The position numbers and the translations under genes are program-made. From Helicobacteraceae bacterium (GTDB lineage: Bacteria; Campylobacterota; Campylobacteria; Campylobacterales; SZUA-545), in the NCBI GenBank assembly GCA_031273735.1, contig JAISRI010000071.1, forward strand, positions 1 to 12,995: a stretch of 12,995 nt of DNA, in the 5' to 3' direction. The notes beneath the pieces are model-generated. The model saw nothing but the letters and a program-made list of their open reading frames with translations. It ran no database searches and was not told the DNA's origin. Of the stretch, positions 5,533-12,471 are shown in pieces (within the stretch, counting starts at the first letter, position 1; each line of letters starts with the position of its first letter).

Positions 5533-6810
5533 TTACCGCCCGAAGGCTTTTTTACCCAAGTATTCTACGCCCGCAATCTGCCGTCCGATCTCTAAAACGC
5601 GGTTATATTTGGCGATCCGCTCGCTTCTGCTCATCGAACCAGTTTTGATCTGTCCCGCATTGATCGCTACCGCCAAATCCGCTATAAAGCTATCTTCGCT
5701 TTCGCCGCTTCTATGGCTGACGACCGTCGTATAATTGTGGCGGCGCGCTAAACGGATCGTCTGAAGCGTCTCGCTGACCGTGCCGATCTGATTTAACTTG
5801 ATCAAAATAGAGTTCGCCGCGCCGCGCTCGATCCCTTCGGCTAGGATCGCTTTGTTGGTTACAAAAAGATCGTCGCCCACAAGTTGCGTTTTGCCGCCAA
5901 GTTTCGCGGTGAGCTTTTCCCAGCCCTCCCAATCGTCTTCGGCTAAACCGTCTTCTATGCTAACGATCGGATATTTATCGACAAGTTTTTCAAGGTAATC
6001 TATCATCTCGTCGGACGAAAGCGTTTTGCCGTTTTCCCCGCCGAGTTTGTAGCCGCCTTTTTCGTAAAACTCGCTACTTGCCACGTCCATCGCTATCGCG
6101 ATCTCTTCGCCCGCTTTATAGCCCGCTTTGTCGATCGCCTCTAAAAGAAGCGTTATCGGCTCCTCGTTGTCTTTGAGGTTGGGCGCGAAACCGCCTTCGT
6201 CGCCAAGCGCCGTTACCTCTTTGCGATCGCGCAGGATTTTTTTAAGCGTATGGAAGGTTTCCGCGCTTGCCCGCAGAGCTTCGGGAAAGTCGTCGAAGCC
6301 GATTGGAATAATCATATATTCCTGAAAGTCGATATTGTTATCCGCGTGGCTACCGCCGTTGATCACGTTTAACATTGGAACGGGCAGAACGCTGGCGTTA
6401 GCGCCGCCAAGATAGCGATAAAGCTCTATTTTTTGGCTCTTTGCCGCCGCTCGCGCCACAGCCATCGAAACGCCCAAAACGGCGTTCGCGCCTAGTTTTG
6501 AGTAGTTTTCCGTCCCGTCTAAATCCTTTAATAACGCGTCGATCGCCGCTTGATCGAAAGGCGAAAGTCCCACAAGCTCGTCGGCAATCGCGATATTAAC
6601 GTTTTCGACCGCTTTCAAAACGCCTTTGCCGCCGTAGCGCTTTTTGTCGCCGTCGCGCAGTTCTAAAGCCTCTCGTTTGCCCGTGCTTGCGCCGCTAGGC
6701 ACTATCGCGTTCGCTCTTGAACCGTCGCTAAGGACGACTGCGGCGCGAACCGTCGGATTGCCTCTAGAATCTATTACTTCGTCCGCATGAACGTTATCGA
6801 TAAAAACCAT
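5533..6810 (-). CDS. eno: Enolase
   Basis: Enolase interconverts 2-phosphoglycerate and phosphoenolpyruvate in glycolysis and gluconeogenesis. The 425-residue protein is full length. Visible features are the substrate loop SGASTGKREALELRD (39-53), catalytic Glu205 in GDEGG, the Mg ligands Asp242, Glu286 and Asp313, catalytic Lys338 inside the family signature ILIKLNQIGTVSET (335-348), and SHRSGE (365-370). The ATG at 6810 has AAAGGAG about 5 bases upstream, a strong site. It is the first gene of the six-gene minus-strand operon. In Helicobacter and Campylobacter recA lies next to eno on the upstream side; it is not present here. Confidence 0.98.
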   Translation of the reverse strand: MVFIDNVHADEVIDSRGNPTVRAAVVLSDGSRANAIVPSGASTGKREALELRDGDKKRYGGKGVLKAVENVNIAIADELVGLSPFDQAAIDALLKDLDGTENYSKLGANAVLGVSMAVARAAAKSQKIELYRYLGGANASVLPVPMLNVINGGSHADNNIDFQEYMIIPIGFDDFPEALRASAETFHTLKKILRDRKEVTALGDEGGFAPNLKDNEEPITLLLEAIDKAGYKAGEEIAIAMDVASSEFYEKGGYKLGGENGKTLSSDEMIDYLEKLVDKYPIVSIEDGLAEDDWEGWEKLTAKLGGKTQLVGDDLFVTNKAILAEGIERGAANSILIKLNQIGTVSETLQTIRLARRHNYTTVVSHRSGESEDSFIADLAVAINAGQIKTGSMSRSERIAKYNRVLEIGRQIAGVEYLGKKAFGR

Positions 6811-6834
6811 ATTTTCTCCTTTGACGTTAAAGAG

Positions 6835-6862
6835 ATTTTACCGATCTAAAGGTTAAAAGCAA
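6835..6862 (-). promoter_or_regulatory. Candidate promoter of the eno operon
   Basis: On the minus strand TTGCTT (6862-6857) is followed by a 16-base spacer and TAAAAT (6840-6835, five of six matches to the -10 consensus). This ends about 24 bases before the eno start and just upstream of the AAAGGAG site. The -35 match is weak, as is usual in Campylobacterota. The call rests on pattern only. Confidence 0.4.
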
Positions 6863-6921
6863 GAATCAATCGTAAAATACGCGCGTTTTTAATGGAACGA
6901 TAATTTACCGACTTTACCGAC
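6837..6921. repeat. Three direct copies of TTTACCGA in the eno-mqnD control region
   Basis: TTTACCGA occurs at 6837-6844, 6904-6911 and 6913-6920. The last two belong to a perfect tandem of TTTACCGAC (6904-6912 and 6913-6921). The first copy overlaps the candidate -10 of eno. The copies might be operator sites for a regulator acting on both divergent units, but chance is not excluded. Confidence 0.4.
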
Positions 6922-6949
6922 CAGTTTTCCCGCGACTTGGATTTTGCGC

Positions 6950-6996
6950 TTGCCGCAACCAAAACAAGGATAGAATACGCTAATTGTTGAAAGGAG
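6950..6996 (+). promoter_or_regulatory. Candidate promoter and ribosome-binding site of mqnD
   Basis: TAGAAT (6971-6976) is a five-of-six -10 match, with TTGCCG (6950-6955) 15 bases before it as a poor -35. AAGGAG (6991-6996) lies 4 bases before the mqnD ATG and is a clear ribosome-binding site. Confidence 0.4.
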
Positions 6997-7000
6997 TTTA

Positions 7001-7864
7001 ATGCCGCGCTATGAAGTCGCCCATTCGCCCGACGCGGACGATATTTTTATGTTTTACGCGATCGCTTTTGGTTGGATCGATTGCGGCGATATTACGATCG
7101 AGCATACGGCGGCGGATATAGAAACGCTTAATCTCGCCGCGATCGAAGGCAGATACGACGCGACGGCGATTAGCTTCGCGCTCTATCCTTTTATATGCGG
7201 CGAACAGGCGCTTTTGCGATCGGCGGCGAGTTTTGGGCGCGGTTACGGACCAAAGCTAATTCGGCGCAAAGACAAATCTTTGAAACGCAATTTTAAGGTA
7301 GCTTTGAGCGGCGCTCATACGACAAACGCCTTTTTGTTTCGTATAGCCTATCCGCAAGCGCGGGTAATCTACAAAAACTTTCTTGAGATCGAAAACGTCG
7401 TTTTAAGCGGCGAGTGCGACGCGGGCGTATTGATTCACGAATCGATTTTGGACTTTAGCGAAGAGCTTATCGTCGAAGCCGAAATATGGGATATATGGCG
7501 CGAGCTTGCAAAGGGCGATCTGCCTTTGCCGCTTGGCGGTATGTGTTTGAGGCGGAGTTTGCCGCTAAATCGCGCGATCGAAATGGAAAGGATTTTGACC
7601 AAAGCTGTGCGCGTAGCCGTAGATCATAAAACCACGCTCGCGAAAATGCTACTCGATCGCAATTTGATTCGCGTCGATGAAACAAAGCTAGATAAATACC
7701 TTTCGCTTTACGCTAACGAAGATTCTACGGAGTTTAGCGATTCTTGTAAAAGGGGTATTGAAACGCTATTTAGAATTGGTTACGATCGCGGCGTTTATAA
7801 AGAGTTTATCGCGCTAGAAAAAGCGCTACTTCCCGTAGAATACGCGCAATTAAGGAGCAAATAA
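7001..7864 (+). CDS. mqnD: 1,4-dihydroxy-6-naphthoate synthase, MqnD
   Basis: MqnD cleaves cyclic dehypoxanthinyl-futalosine to 1,4-dihydroxy-6-naphthoate in the futalosine pathway to menaquinone, the route used by Campylobacterota. The 287-residue length is typical. The protein has the periplasmic-binding-protein fold of this family. Visible parts are HSPDADDIFMFYA at 8-20 (the family's SPCPNDTF-like start), the ligand loop LSGAHTTNAF (102-111) and GVLIHES with the catalytic-type His146. The family also includes MqnA, but the SPDADDxFM opening and the LIHE motif favour MqnD. Its stop overlaps the fliQ start by one base (TAATG). The mqnD-fliQ pair next to an eno cluster matches Campylobacter jejuni gene order. 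Confidence 0.88.
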   Translation: MPRYEVAHSPDADDIFMFYAIAFGWIDCGDITIEHTAADIETLNLAAIEGRYDATAISFALYPFICGEQALLRSAASFGRGYGPKLIRRKDKSLKRNFKVALSGAHTTNAFLFRIAYPQARVIYKNFLEIENVVLSGECDAGVLIHESILDFSEELIVEAEIWDIWRELAKGDLPLPLGGMCLRRSLPLNRAIEMERILTKAVRVAVDHKTTLAKMLLDRNLIRVDETKLDKYLSLYANEDSTEFSDSCKRGIETLFRIGYDRGVYKEFIALEKALLPVEYAQLRSK

Positions 7865-8136
7865 TGGAAGGACAGCTTGTCGCGCTCGCTTCGGACACCT
7901 TTAAGATCGCGCTTATGATCGCCGCGCCGATGTTGCTTGGCGGACTTCTTGCGGGCTTGTTGATCAGCGTATTTCAAGCGACGACGCAGATCAACGAGAT
8001 GACGCTTAGTTTTGTGCCGAAAATACTTGTCGTCGCGGCGATAATGATTTTAGCTATGCCCTGGATGATGAACGTTATGATCGACTTTACGATCAGAACC
8101 TTTCAAATGATCCCAGAGTTTCCTTCCAACGGCTAA
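7864..8136 (+). CDS. fliQ: Flagellar export apparatus protein FliQ
   Basis: FliQ is a small membrane component of the flagellar type III export gate, forming a helical pore with FliP and FliR. The 90-residue length is exact for the family. It has two membrane helices (about 16-38, IALMIAAPMLLGGLLAGLLI, and about 50-72, ILVVAAIMILAMPWMMNVMI). Between them is the conserved loop SVFQATTQINEMTLSFVPK, the most diagnostic part. Translation is coupled to mqnD by the TAATG overlap. The flagellar sigma factors need not act here, as the gene is cotranscribed with a menaquinone gene. In Campylobacter murB usually follows; here an unrelated gene does. Confidence 0.96.
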   Translation: MEGQLVALASDTFKIALMIAAPMLLGGLLAGLLISVFQATTQINEMTLSFVPKILVVAAIMILAMPWMMNVMIDFTIRTFQMIPEFPSNG

Positions 8137-8246
8137 GCGCTTCGCCTTTCCAAAAAAAATCAGATTGCCTATTTAAAAATCACGGCTATTGCCGATAACG
8201 ACAAATTGATATTGGACGAAATGCCGATAAATTGTAGATGCAAAAA

Positions 8247-8259
8247 AAGGAGAACAGAA
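8247..8259 (+). promoter_or_regulatory. Ribosome-binding site that decides the start of the membrane-protein gene
   Basis: AAAAAAAGGAG precedes the ATG at 8260 at about 8 bases. The frame is open further up (TTG at 8206, ATG at 8221, and beyond to the fliQ stop), but no other start has such a site. The ATG at 8260 is therefore preferred. Confidence 0.6.
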
Positions 8260-9294
8260 ATGAAGAAAAATACCTGTTGGTATTGCTTAACCTGTTGGCG
8301 TTGCTTAAAAAAGCTAATAAGCGTTTTATTCAAAAAAACGCCAGAAGACAAACAATCGATCAATCTAGATTGGCTAAAGACATATTTTATGAATAATACT
8401 ATCGCTTCGTTAGCGGCTATTTCTTTTGCTTGCGGAGTTTGGATAATTTTATTACATTCGTTTAAATACGGTTATTTACCAGACGTCGATTTATCCGTAT
8501 ATAATATGTTTTTGTTTGCAATGGCGATATTCTTATTTATTGTAATCTCTCTGCCCGGTATAATCTTTAGGCTTGCGGTAGTCAAAAACATATCCGCATC
8601 AGATTCTTTTATAGTAGTAGCGTTCCTATTATCCATTTTTCCAACCGCCGTATTTATTGTCGCCGTATTTATTGCTTATAACCTCAAAATCGATCTTACA
8701 ATAACAATGTACATTATGCTTGGCGTATTTTGTATTTTGTCTATTCTAATTGCTCGGTTTATTGTTAAAAGATCAAAAAGCAAAGATAAAGTCTCTCTAT
8801 TTTTGGGGTTAATGATAGGTAACTTATCGTTGTTGGTTTATGTTGTTGCATTTATGATGCCGTTATCTAGCACAAATTATAATGACGCTATAACTTGTAT
8901 GGAATTCCTTTTTTGTATCAATCTTTTTTTTGCGATAATTCGATCACCATCGGGCGCTATAGTTGCCGTTTTAGCTGTTGTTTTGATTTCTTTATTTTTA
9001 ATACACTCAAATTCGACAATGTCCAATATGTTAACGTCGCCTATAAGAATGCTTGGACTTGGCGACGCTAATATCTCTTTTACGACCACAGAGTCAATTT
9101 GCAATACGATAAATATAACCGCTGGAGATAAACAAATTTGTTATATAAATGGCGAAACGGGTAGAGTTGATAGCGTTATGATGGTCTCGAGAATGGGCAA
9201 AGAGTTGTTGATATTAGTAGAAAACGATAAGAACGTTTCTACCATAATGTCTATTGATAAGAATAATATTAGCTCCATATCAAAAACGCGGTAA
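8260..9294 (+). CDS. Unknown polytopic membrane protein with N-terminal CX2CX2CX2C
   Basis: I do not recognise this 344-residue protein. The N-terminus has four regularly spaced cysteines (C6, C9, C12, C15) followed by a basic, amphipathic stretch (LKKLISVLFKK). Then come about six or seven hydrophobic segments (roughly 47-67, 80-104, 116-140, 147-168, 178-201, 210-227, 232-249). The last 90 residues are a soluble beta-rich tail with Asn/Thr/Ser and two cysteines (C281, C294). The gene is AT-rich with many ATA, TTA and TTT codons and lacks the CGATCG hexamer common in its neighbours, which points to acquisition. The cysteines could bind a metal or be lipid-modified. No transport or enzyme motif is seen. 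It takes the place where murB would be expected. Confidence 0.75.
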   Translation: MKKNTCWYCLTCWRCLKKLISVLFKKTPEDKQSINLDWLKTYFMNNTIASLAAISFACGVWIILLHSFKYGYLPDVDLSVYNMFLFAMAIFLFIVISLPGIIFRLAVVKNISASDSFIVVAFLLSIFPTAVFIVAVFIAYNLKIDLTITMYIMLGVFCILSILIARFIVKRSKSKDKVSLFLGLMIGNLSLLVYVVAFMMPLSSTNYNDAITCMEFLFCINLFFAIIRSPSGAIVAVLAVVLISLFLIHSNSTMSNMLTSPIRMLGLGDANISFTTTESICNTINITAGDKQICYINGETGRVDSVMMVSRMGKELLILVENDKNVSTIMSIDKNNISSISKTR

Positions 9295-9333
9295 TCCAGC
9301 CCTTTCTTGTAATATTATTACTTCGCGTAAAGA

Positions 9334-9357
9334 GCTATCGGCATTAAAACCGATAGC
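9334..9357. terminator. Hairpin between convergent genes
   Basis: GCTATCGG (9334-9341) and CCGATAGC (9350-9357) form a perfect 8-bp stem with an 8-base loop, 39 bp after the membrane-protein stop. No T-run follows on either strand, so it is a structural call with only possible terminator function. Confidence 0.4.
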
Positions 9358-9380
9358 AATATGATCGCGCTTTCTTATAA

Positions 9381-9419
9381 GCGGCTAATTTCGCTTGGTT
9401 TTAAGCCGCGTCATTTTTT
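9381..9419 (+). terminator. Likely terminator for the membrane-protein transcript
   Basis: GCGGCT (9381-9386) pairs with AGCCGC (9404-9409), and the stem can be extended by two A-T pairs past a one-base bulge. T6 lies at 9414-9419. On the minus strand the same stem follows immediately after the lipoprotein stop but lacks a good T-run. It may serve both convergent genes. Confidence 0.45.
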
Positions 9420-10826
9420 CCAGACGGTTTTGGCGTTTAAAATTGCGCCAATCGCGGCGTCGTAGCTGATTTCTTCAGGTTTTAAGACGACGTTATTGTT
9501 CAAAATTTGCGGCAACTCGTCATCGTACTTTACAAGCGCGTAGCCATCGATCTCGTAGCCTCCCTTTGCGCGGCGAGCGGCGCTGATCCTATAAAGCGCG
9601 ACGCCGCCTTTAACGGTCTTTTCGCGCGAAAATCCGCTAGGGATAATACATTTTCCTTGCGGATCGTATCTGCTTAGGTCGCCGTTTGATCGCGTCAAAA
9701 AGGCGTAATCGGAGGCAAAGTTAGAACCGCACGCGCCTTTAATTTTGCGATATTCGCCTAGCGCGGCGGAAGACGATACCCCGTTATCGAGCAAAAACCG
9801 AGCGATCCGATCGGGTTGCAACCCCGCGTTTCTGTAGCCTTTAGCCGTTTGCGCGTTTTTCGTTAGCGCCCGCCACTTATGCGCTTCGGCGGGGCTAAAC
9901 GACGCGCCTTTCCACGTAGCCATTTCATTGACAGAAAGAAAATCGGCGTTAAAGGTTCTAATCCAACTTCGCGCCTCGTCGAGCGAAAATCCGCGCTTAA
10001 TAAACGCGACGATACTTTTGTCGTCAAACCTCGCGGCGACCCAGGGTTTAACCTTCGCGGGGGTTAGCTTCGCGTCGATGAATACTTTGGGGGTCGTCCG
10101 CGTGCATCTTACGCCAACGTCGAACCACGCTTTCGCCTCTTTGACCGCAAGCCCTCTGTTAATACAGTAGTTCCAGTCCTCTTCTGGCACGCCCGCAGCC
10201 TTGATCGCCGCATAGACGCTTGGCGAATAGCCGTCTTTTTTCGCGCCGATCGCTTCTTGCGAGTCCGTAATCCCCGCTTTTGCCCACAAGATCGCTTCGG
10301 CTTGCGTAAATCCGGCGTTTCGCCACTCGTCGATCCGAGCGCACGAAAGTTTTAGTTCTACCAACGTTTTGATCGAAGAAAAATCGTATTTTTCGCCGTC
10401 GTCTGGATCAAGGCAGTAGCGCCACTCTTCGGGCGGAACGCCAATCGAACGCAACCCTTTGAAAACTTTGGGCGAAATCGATCGAACCCGCGAAGAGGGA
10501 ATAACGCTTCTTAACGCCCGCCCCATTTCGTTTTGGCTAAAGCCGTTTTGCGTCCAAACGTTTGGCGCGTAGCCAAAGATCTTATTGTCGGGCATATTTT
10601 TCGCCAGCTTAGTCCGATCGCTACCGCTATCGACGTAACTCGGCGTAAAACCCGCTTTTTCCCACGCAAAAGCGTTTTCGGGCGTTACCTCCAGCGCCGC
10701 CCACGACTTAGTGCGGTCATAATCTTCCGCCGTAAAACCCGCGTCTAGCCACGTCCGATCGATCAGCATAGCCGCGCAACCAAGAAATAGAAACGCCGAA
10801 ACCAAAATCGCGCAAATGGTCTTCAT
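9411..10826 (-). CDS. Lipoprotein of degenerate W-x2-AGF repeats
   Basis: This 471-residue protein has a lipoprotein signal ending FLGC (Cys17), so it should be anchored to the outer or inner membrane. The body (about 26-345) consists of short helical-looking repeats of the form W-x2-A-G-F-(T/S)-x2-E-A-x2-W. Clear copies start at W26, W55, W91, W168, W181, K277 (in IKRGFSLDEARSW), W305 and Y331. A second, longer unit occurs twice: (V)(F/Y)xx(L/I)(R/K)xxGVPxE(E/D)W(R/N)YC at 121-138 and 204-221. A separate C-terminal domain (about 368-471) has no repeats. Such arrays usually form alpha-solenoids that bind proteins. The ATG at 10826 has AAAGGAG 8 bases upstream. The gene is divergent from gpt. 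The function is unknown. Confidence 0.8.
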   Translation of the reverse strand: MKTICAILVSAFLFLGCAAMLIDRTWLDAGFTAEDYDRTKSWAALEVTPENAFAWEKAGFTPSYVDSGSDRTKLAKNMPDNKIFGYAPNVWTQNGFSQNEMGRALRSVIPSSRVRSISPKVFKGLRSIGVPPEEWRYCLDPDDGEKYDFSSIKTLVELKLSCARIDEWRNAGFTQAEAILWAKAGITDSQEAIGAKKDGYSPSVYAAIKAAGVPEEDWNYCINRGLAVKEAKAWFDVGVRCTRTTPKVFIDAKLTPAKVKPWVAARFDDKSIVAFIKRGFSLDEARSWIRTFNADFLSVNEMATWKGASFSPAEAHKWRALTKNAQTAKGYRNAGLQPDRIARFLLDNGVSSSAALGEYRKIKGACGSNFASDYAFLTRSNGDLSRYDPQGKCIIPSGFSREKTVKGGVALYRISAARRAKGGYEIDGYALVKYDDELPQILNNNVVLKPEEISYDAAIGAILNAKTVWKK

Positions 10827-10909
10827 CGGTTTGCTCCTTTGGCGTTATCAAATATTCAATTATTGCAAACTTTCGTTATTCTTTCGCGTTTTAAGGAGCG
10901 CAAAAGGCG
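10827..10909. promoter_or_regulatory. Divergent control region between the repeat lipoprotein and gpt
   Basis: The 83-bp gap must carry promoters for both genes. It is AT-rich in its centre (10848-10885). For gpt, TTCAAT (10855-10860), a 16-base spacer and TATTCT (10877-10882) are a weak candidate. AAGGAG (10893-10898) is the likely gpt ribosome-binding site, though 11 bases from the ATG is long. On the minus strand AAAGGAG serves the lipoprotein. Confidence 0.35.
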
Positions 10910-11359
10910 ATGAAACGGCTCTATTACGGCTACGCGGCGTTTATTGACGACGTTAAAGCGCTCTCGGCGAGCTTGAAAAACGAGGAGTTCGACTGTCTGA
11001 TCGCCGTTAGTCGAGGCGGATTGACCTTTGCGCATTTTTTGGCGAGCGCGCTAAATATGCGCTCGATCGCGTTGATTCGCGCCGTTAGCTACGACGATCG
11101 CCAAAAACTCGCCGCGCCCAAAATTGCAAACGCGCCCGATCTAAACGGCGCGAAAAAAGCGCTGATTGTCGACGAGATTGTCGATAGCGGCGAAACCTTA
11201 CAAGCCGTTTTACGCGCTCTACAAAAAAGCTCTCCAAAAACCGCGTTCAAAAGCGTCGCGCTATTTCAAAAACCCTCCGCATCGATCCGCGCCGATTTTT
11301 TCGCTAGAGAAAGCGCCGATTGGATCGACTTTTTTTGGGAGGTCGATCCTCGGATATGA
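10910..11359 (+). CDS. gpt: Xanthine/guanine phosphoribosyltransferase
   Basis: This type I phosphoribosyltransferase joins a purine base to PRPP for purine salvage in the cytosol. In 149 residues it shows the pyrophosphate loop SRGG (34-37), the PRPP-binding motif ALIVDEIVDSGET (84-96, with Asp88, Glu89 and Asp92), and a base-binding end with Lys121 in FQKPSA and WIDFFWEVD (138-146). The RGGxTxAHFLA region and the WIDFFWEVD ending are characteristic of the Helicobacter and Campylobacter proteins annotated as Gpt. Xanthine, guanine or hypoxanthine preference cannot be decided from sequence. The WD40 gene starts 12 bp after its stop and probably shares the transcript. Confidence 0.87.
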   Translation: MKRLYYGYAAFIDDVKALSASLKNEEFDCLIAVSRGGLTFAHFLASALNMRSIALIRAVSYDDRQKLAAPKIANAPDLNGAKKALIVDEIVDSGETLQAVLRALQKSSPKTAFKSVALFQKPSASIRADFFARESADWIDFFWEVDPRI

Positions 11360-11371
11360 TAAAGTTTCGTT

Positions 11372-12391
11372 ATGAAAACTTCGTTATTAATCGCTTTAAC
11401 TCTTTTATTTTTAGGTTGCGCCTCGAAACAAGAGGTCGAAACGCCTATCGCCGAAATCGTCGAAACGGCTAAATCGGAGCCAAAACTGATTTGGACGAGC
11501 GACGTAGATGGCGCGATCGCGGTTCTTGGCGCTCCGTCGCAATATAGCGCGATCGCCCTTGCGCCCGATCGCAATAGCTTCGTTAGCGGCGATTGGGATA
11601 AGCGCGTTTTGCTTTGGGAGATCGAAAGCGGCGCGATCTTAAAAGAGTTTGCGGGGCATACGGATAAGATCGTCGCGGCGGCGTTTAGCGCGGACGGCAA
11701 AACCCTTTTTAGCGCCAGCCTTGACAAAACGATTCGCGCTTGGGATATAGCAAGCGGCAAACAGATTCGAACTTTTTTTGTTCGCGGCGTAACTTTTAAC
11801 GCGATCGCAATCGACGGCGCAAGACTAATCGGCGCGGGAAGCGACGGCGTTATTCGCGTTTGGAACGTTAAGAACGGCAAGCTAATACGCCAGATCAAAG
11901 ATCGCCGCGTTTTTATAAGCTCGATCGCGATCGCGCAAAATAAAATTATTCGCGGCGGACACGATAAACTAATTAAAATCTACGATATAAAAAGCGGTAA
12001 ACTTTTGCGATCGTTTAAGGGGCATAACGAACTTATCCACGCGATTGCCGCGCAAAACGAAACGTTATATTCCAGCGGCGGCGATAAGACGATTCGCGTT
12101 TGGAATATCGCAAAGGCAAAGCTACTTAAAACGATCAAAACTCCAGAAACGGCGATCGCGATCTCGGTCGATAAAGATCGGCTCGCAAGCGGCGGCGAGA
12201 ACGGCGCGGCGCGTTTATTCGACATAGCGAGCGGCAAAGAGATAAGAAGTTTTGCGCAAGTGCCGATCGGTTCGATCGCGTTATTTGATAATTACGCGCT
12301 TGTCGGATCGGAAAATCTGCGATTTTTCAGCGCGATCGATCCTAATAAAGTCGATTTTGACGGAATCCTAAAAAAGCGGATAAAACGTTAA
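11372..12391 (+). CDS. WD40-repeat lipoprotein (zero-frame product)
   Basis: This 339-residue protein has a lipoprotein signal (LLFLGC, Cys16), then a short linker and about seven WD40 blades. Blade ends are visible as VLLWEI, IRAWDI, IRVWNV, IKIYDI, IRVWNI, ARLFDI and a degenerate last one near residues 290-320. Six have the xSGKxIR turn after them, and two carry the GH dipeptide (GHTDK, GHNEL). Seven blades make one complete propeller, a protein-binding platform, here facing the periplasm or cell surface. Campylobacter NapL is also a WD40-like exported protein, but no nap genes are near. The start ATG lies 12 bp after gpt without a strong ribosome-binding site. The gene ends in DGILKKRIKR; the shift heptamer lies at the two lysines, so a longer product is possible. 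Confidence 0.85.
   Translation: MKTSLLIALTLLFLGCASKQEVETPIAEIVETAKSEPKLIWTSDVDGAIAVLGAPSQYSAIALAPDRNSFVSGDWDKRVLLWEIESGAILKEFAGHTDKIVAAAFSADGKTLFSASLDKTIRAWDIASGKQIRTFFVRGVTFNAIAIDGARLIGAGSDGVIRVWNVKNGKLIRQIKDRRVFISSIAIAQNKIIRGGHDKLIKIYDIKSGKLLRSFKGHNELIHAIAAQNETLYSSGGDKTIRVWNIAKAKLLKTIKTPETAIAISVDKDRLASGGENGAARLFDIASGKEIRSFAQVPIGSIALFDNYALVGSENLRFFSAIDPNKVDFDGILKKRIKR
12370..12376 (+). promoter_or_regulatory. Candidate -1 frameshift site A_AAA_AAG at the end of the WD40 gene
   Basis: In the WD40 frame the codons are CTA AAA AAG, which gives the X_XXY_YYZ heptamer A_AAA_AAG in the correct phase, the same heptamer as in E. coli dnaX. A -1 slip would leave the zero-frame stop (12389-12391) unread and continue through the open frame to 12819, adding 147 residues. 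No strong stimulatory stem follows at the usual distance. A weak 8-bp bulged hairpin lies at 12410-12430 and a poor purine stretch lies before the site. A single missing A in the 6-A run of this sequence would produce the same picture. Confidence 0.4.
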
Positions 12392-12471
12392 AAAAAACGT
12401 ATGAAACCATAGCCGCCGAAGGCGACGCTATCAGCTTAGAAAACTTTGTTCAAAATATCGACGAAAGAAGG

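Noticed and set aside
11266..11898. A 210-codon minus-strand open frame opposite gpt and the WD40 gene
   Set aside because: It is antisense to two clear domain-bearing genes, and its repeated Ala/Leu/Ser phrases mirror the WD40 repeats.
11372..12391. Assignment of the WD40 lipoprotein as NapL
   Set aside because: No nap genes are nearby, the following frame does not look like NapD, and a lipoprotein signal plus a full propeller is not specific to NapL.
12390..12397. The 8-A run as the slippage site joining the WD40 gene to the downstream frame
   Set aside because: The WD40 stop TAA already uses the first two As of the run, so slippage there comes too late; the A6-G heptamer upstream fits the phase.
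12410..12430. Bulged hairpin as a stimulator of frameshifting
   Set aside because: It lies 33 bases after the heptamer, much further than the usual 5-9 bases.
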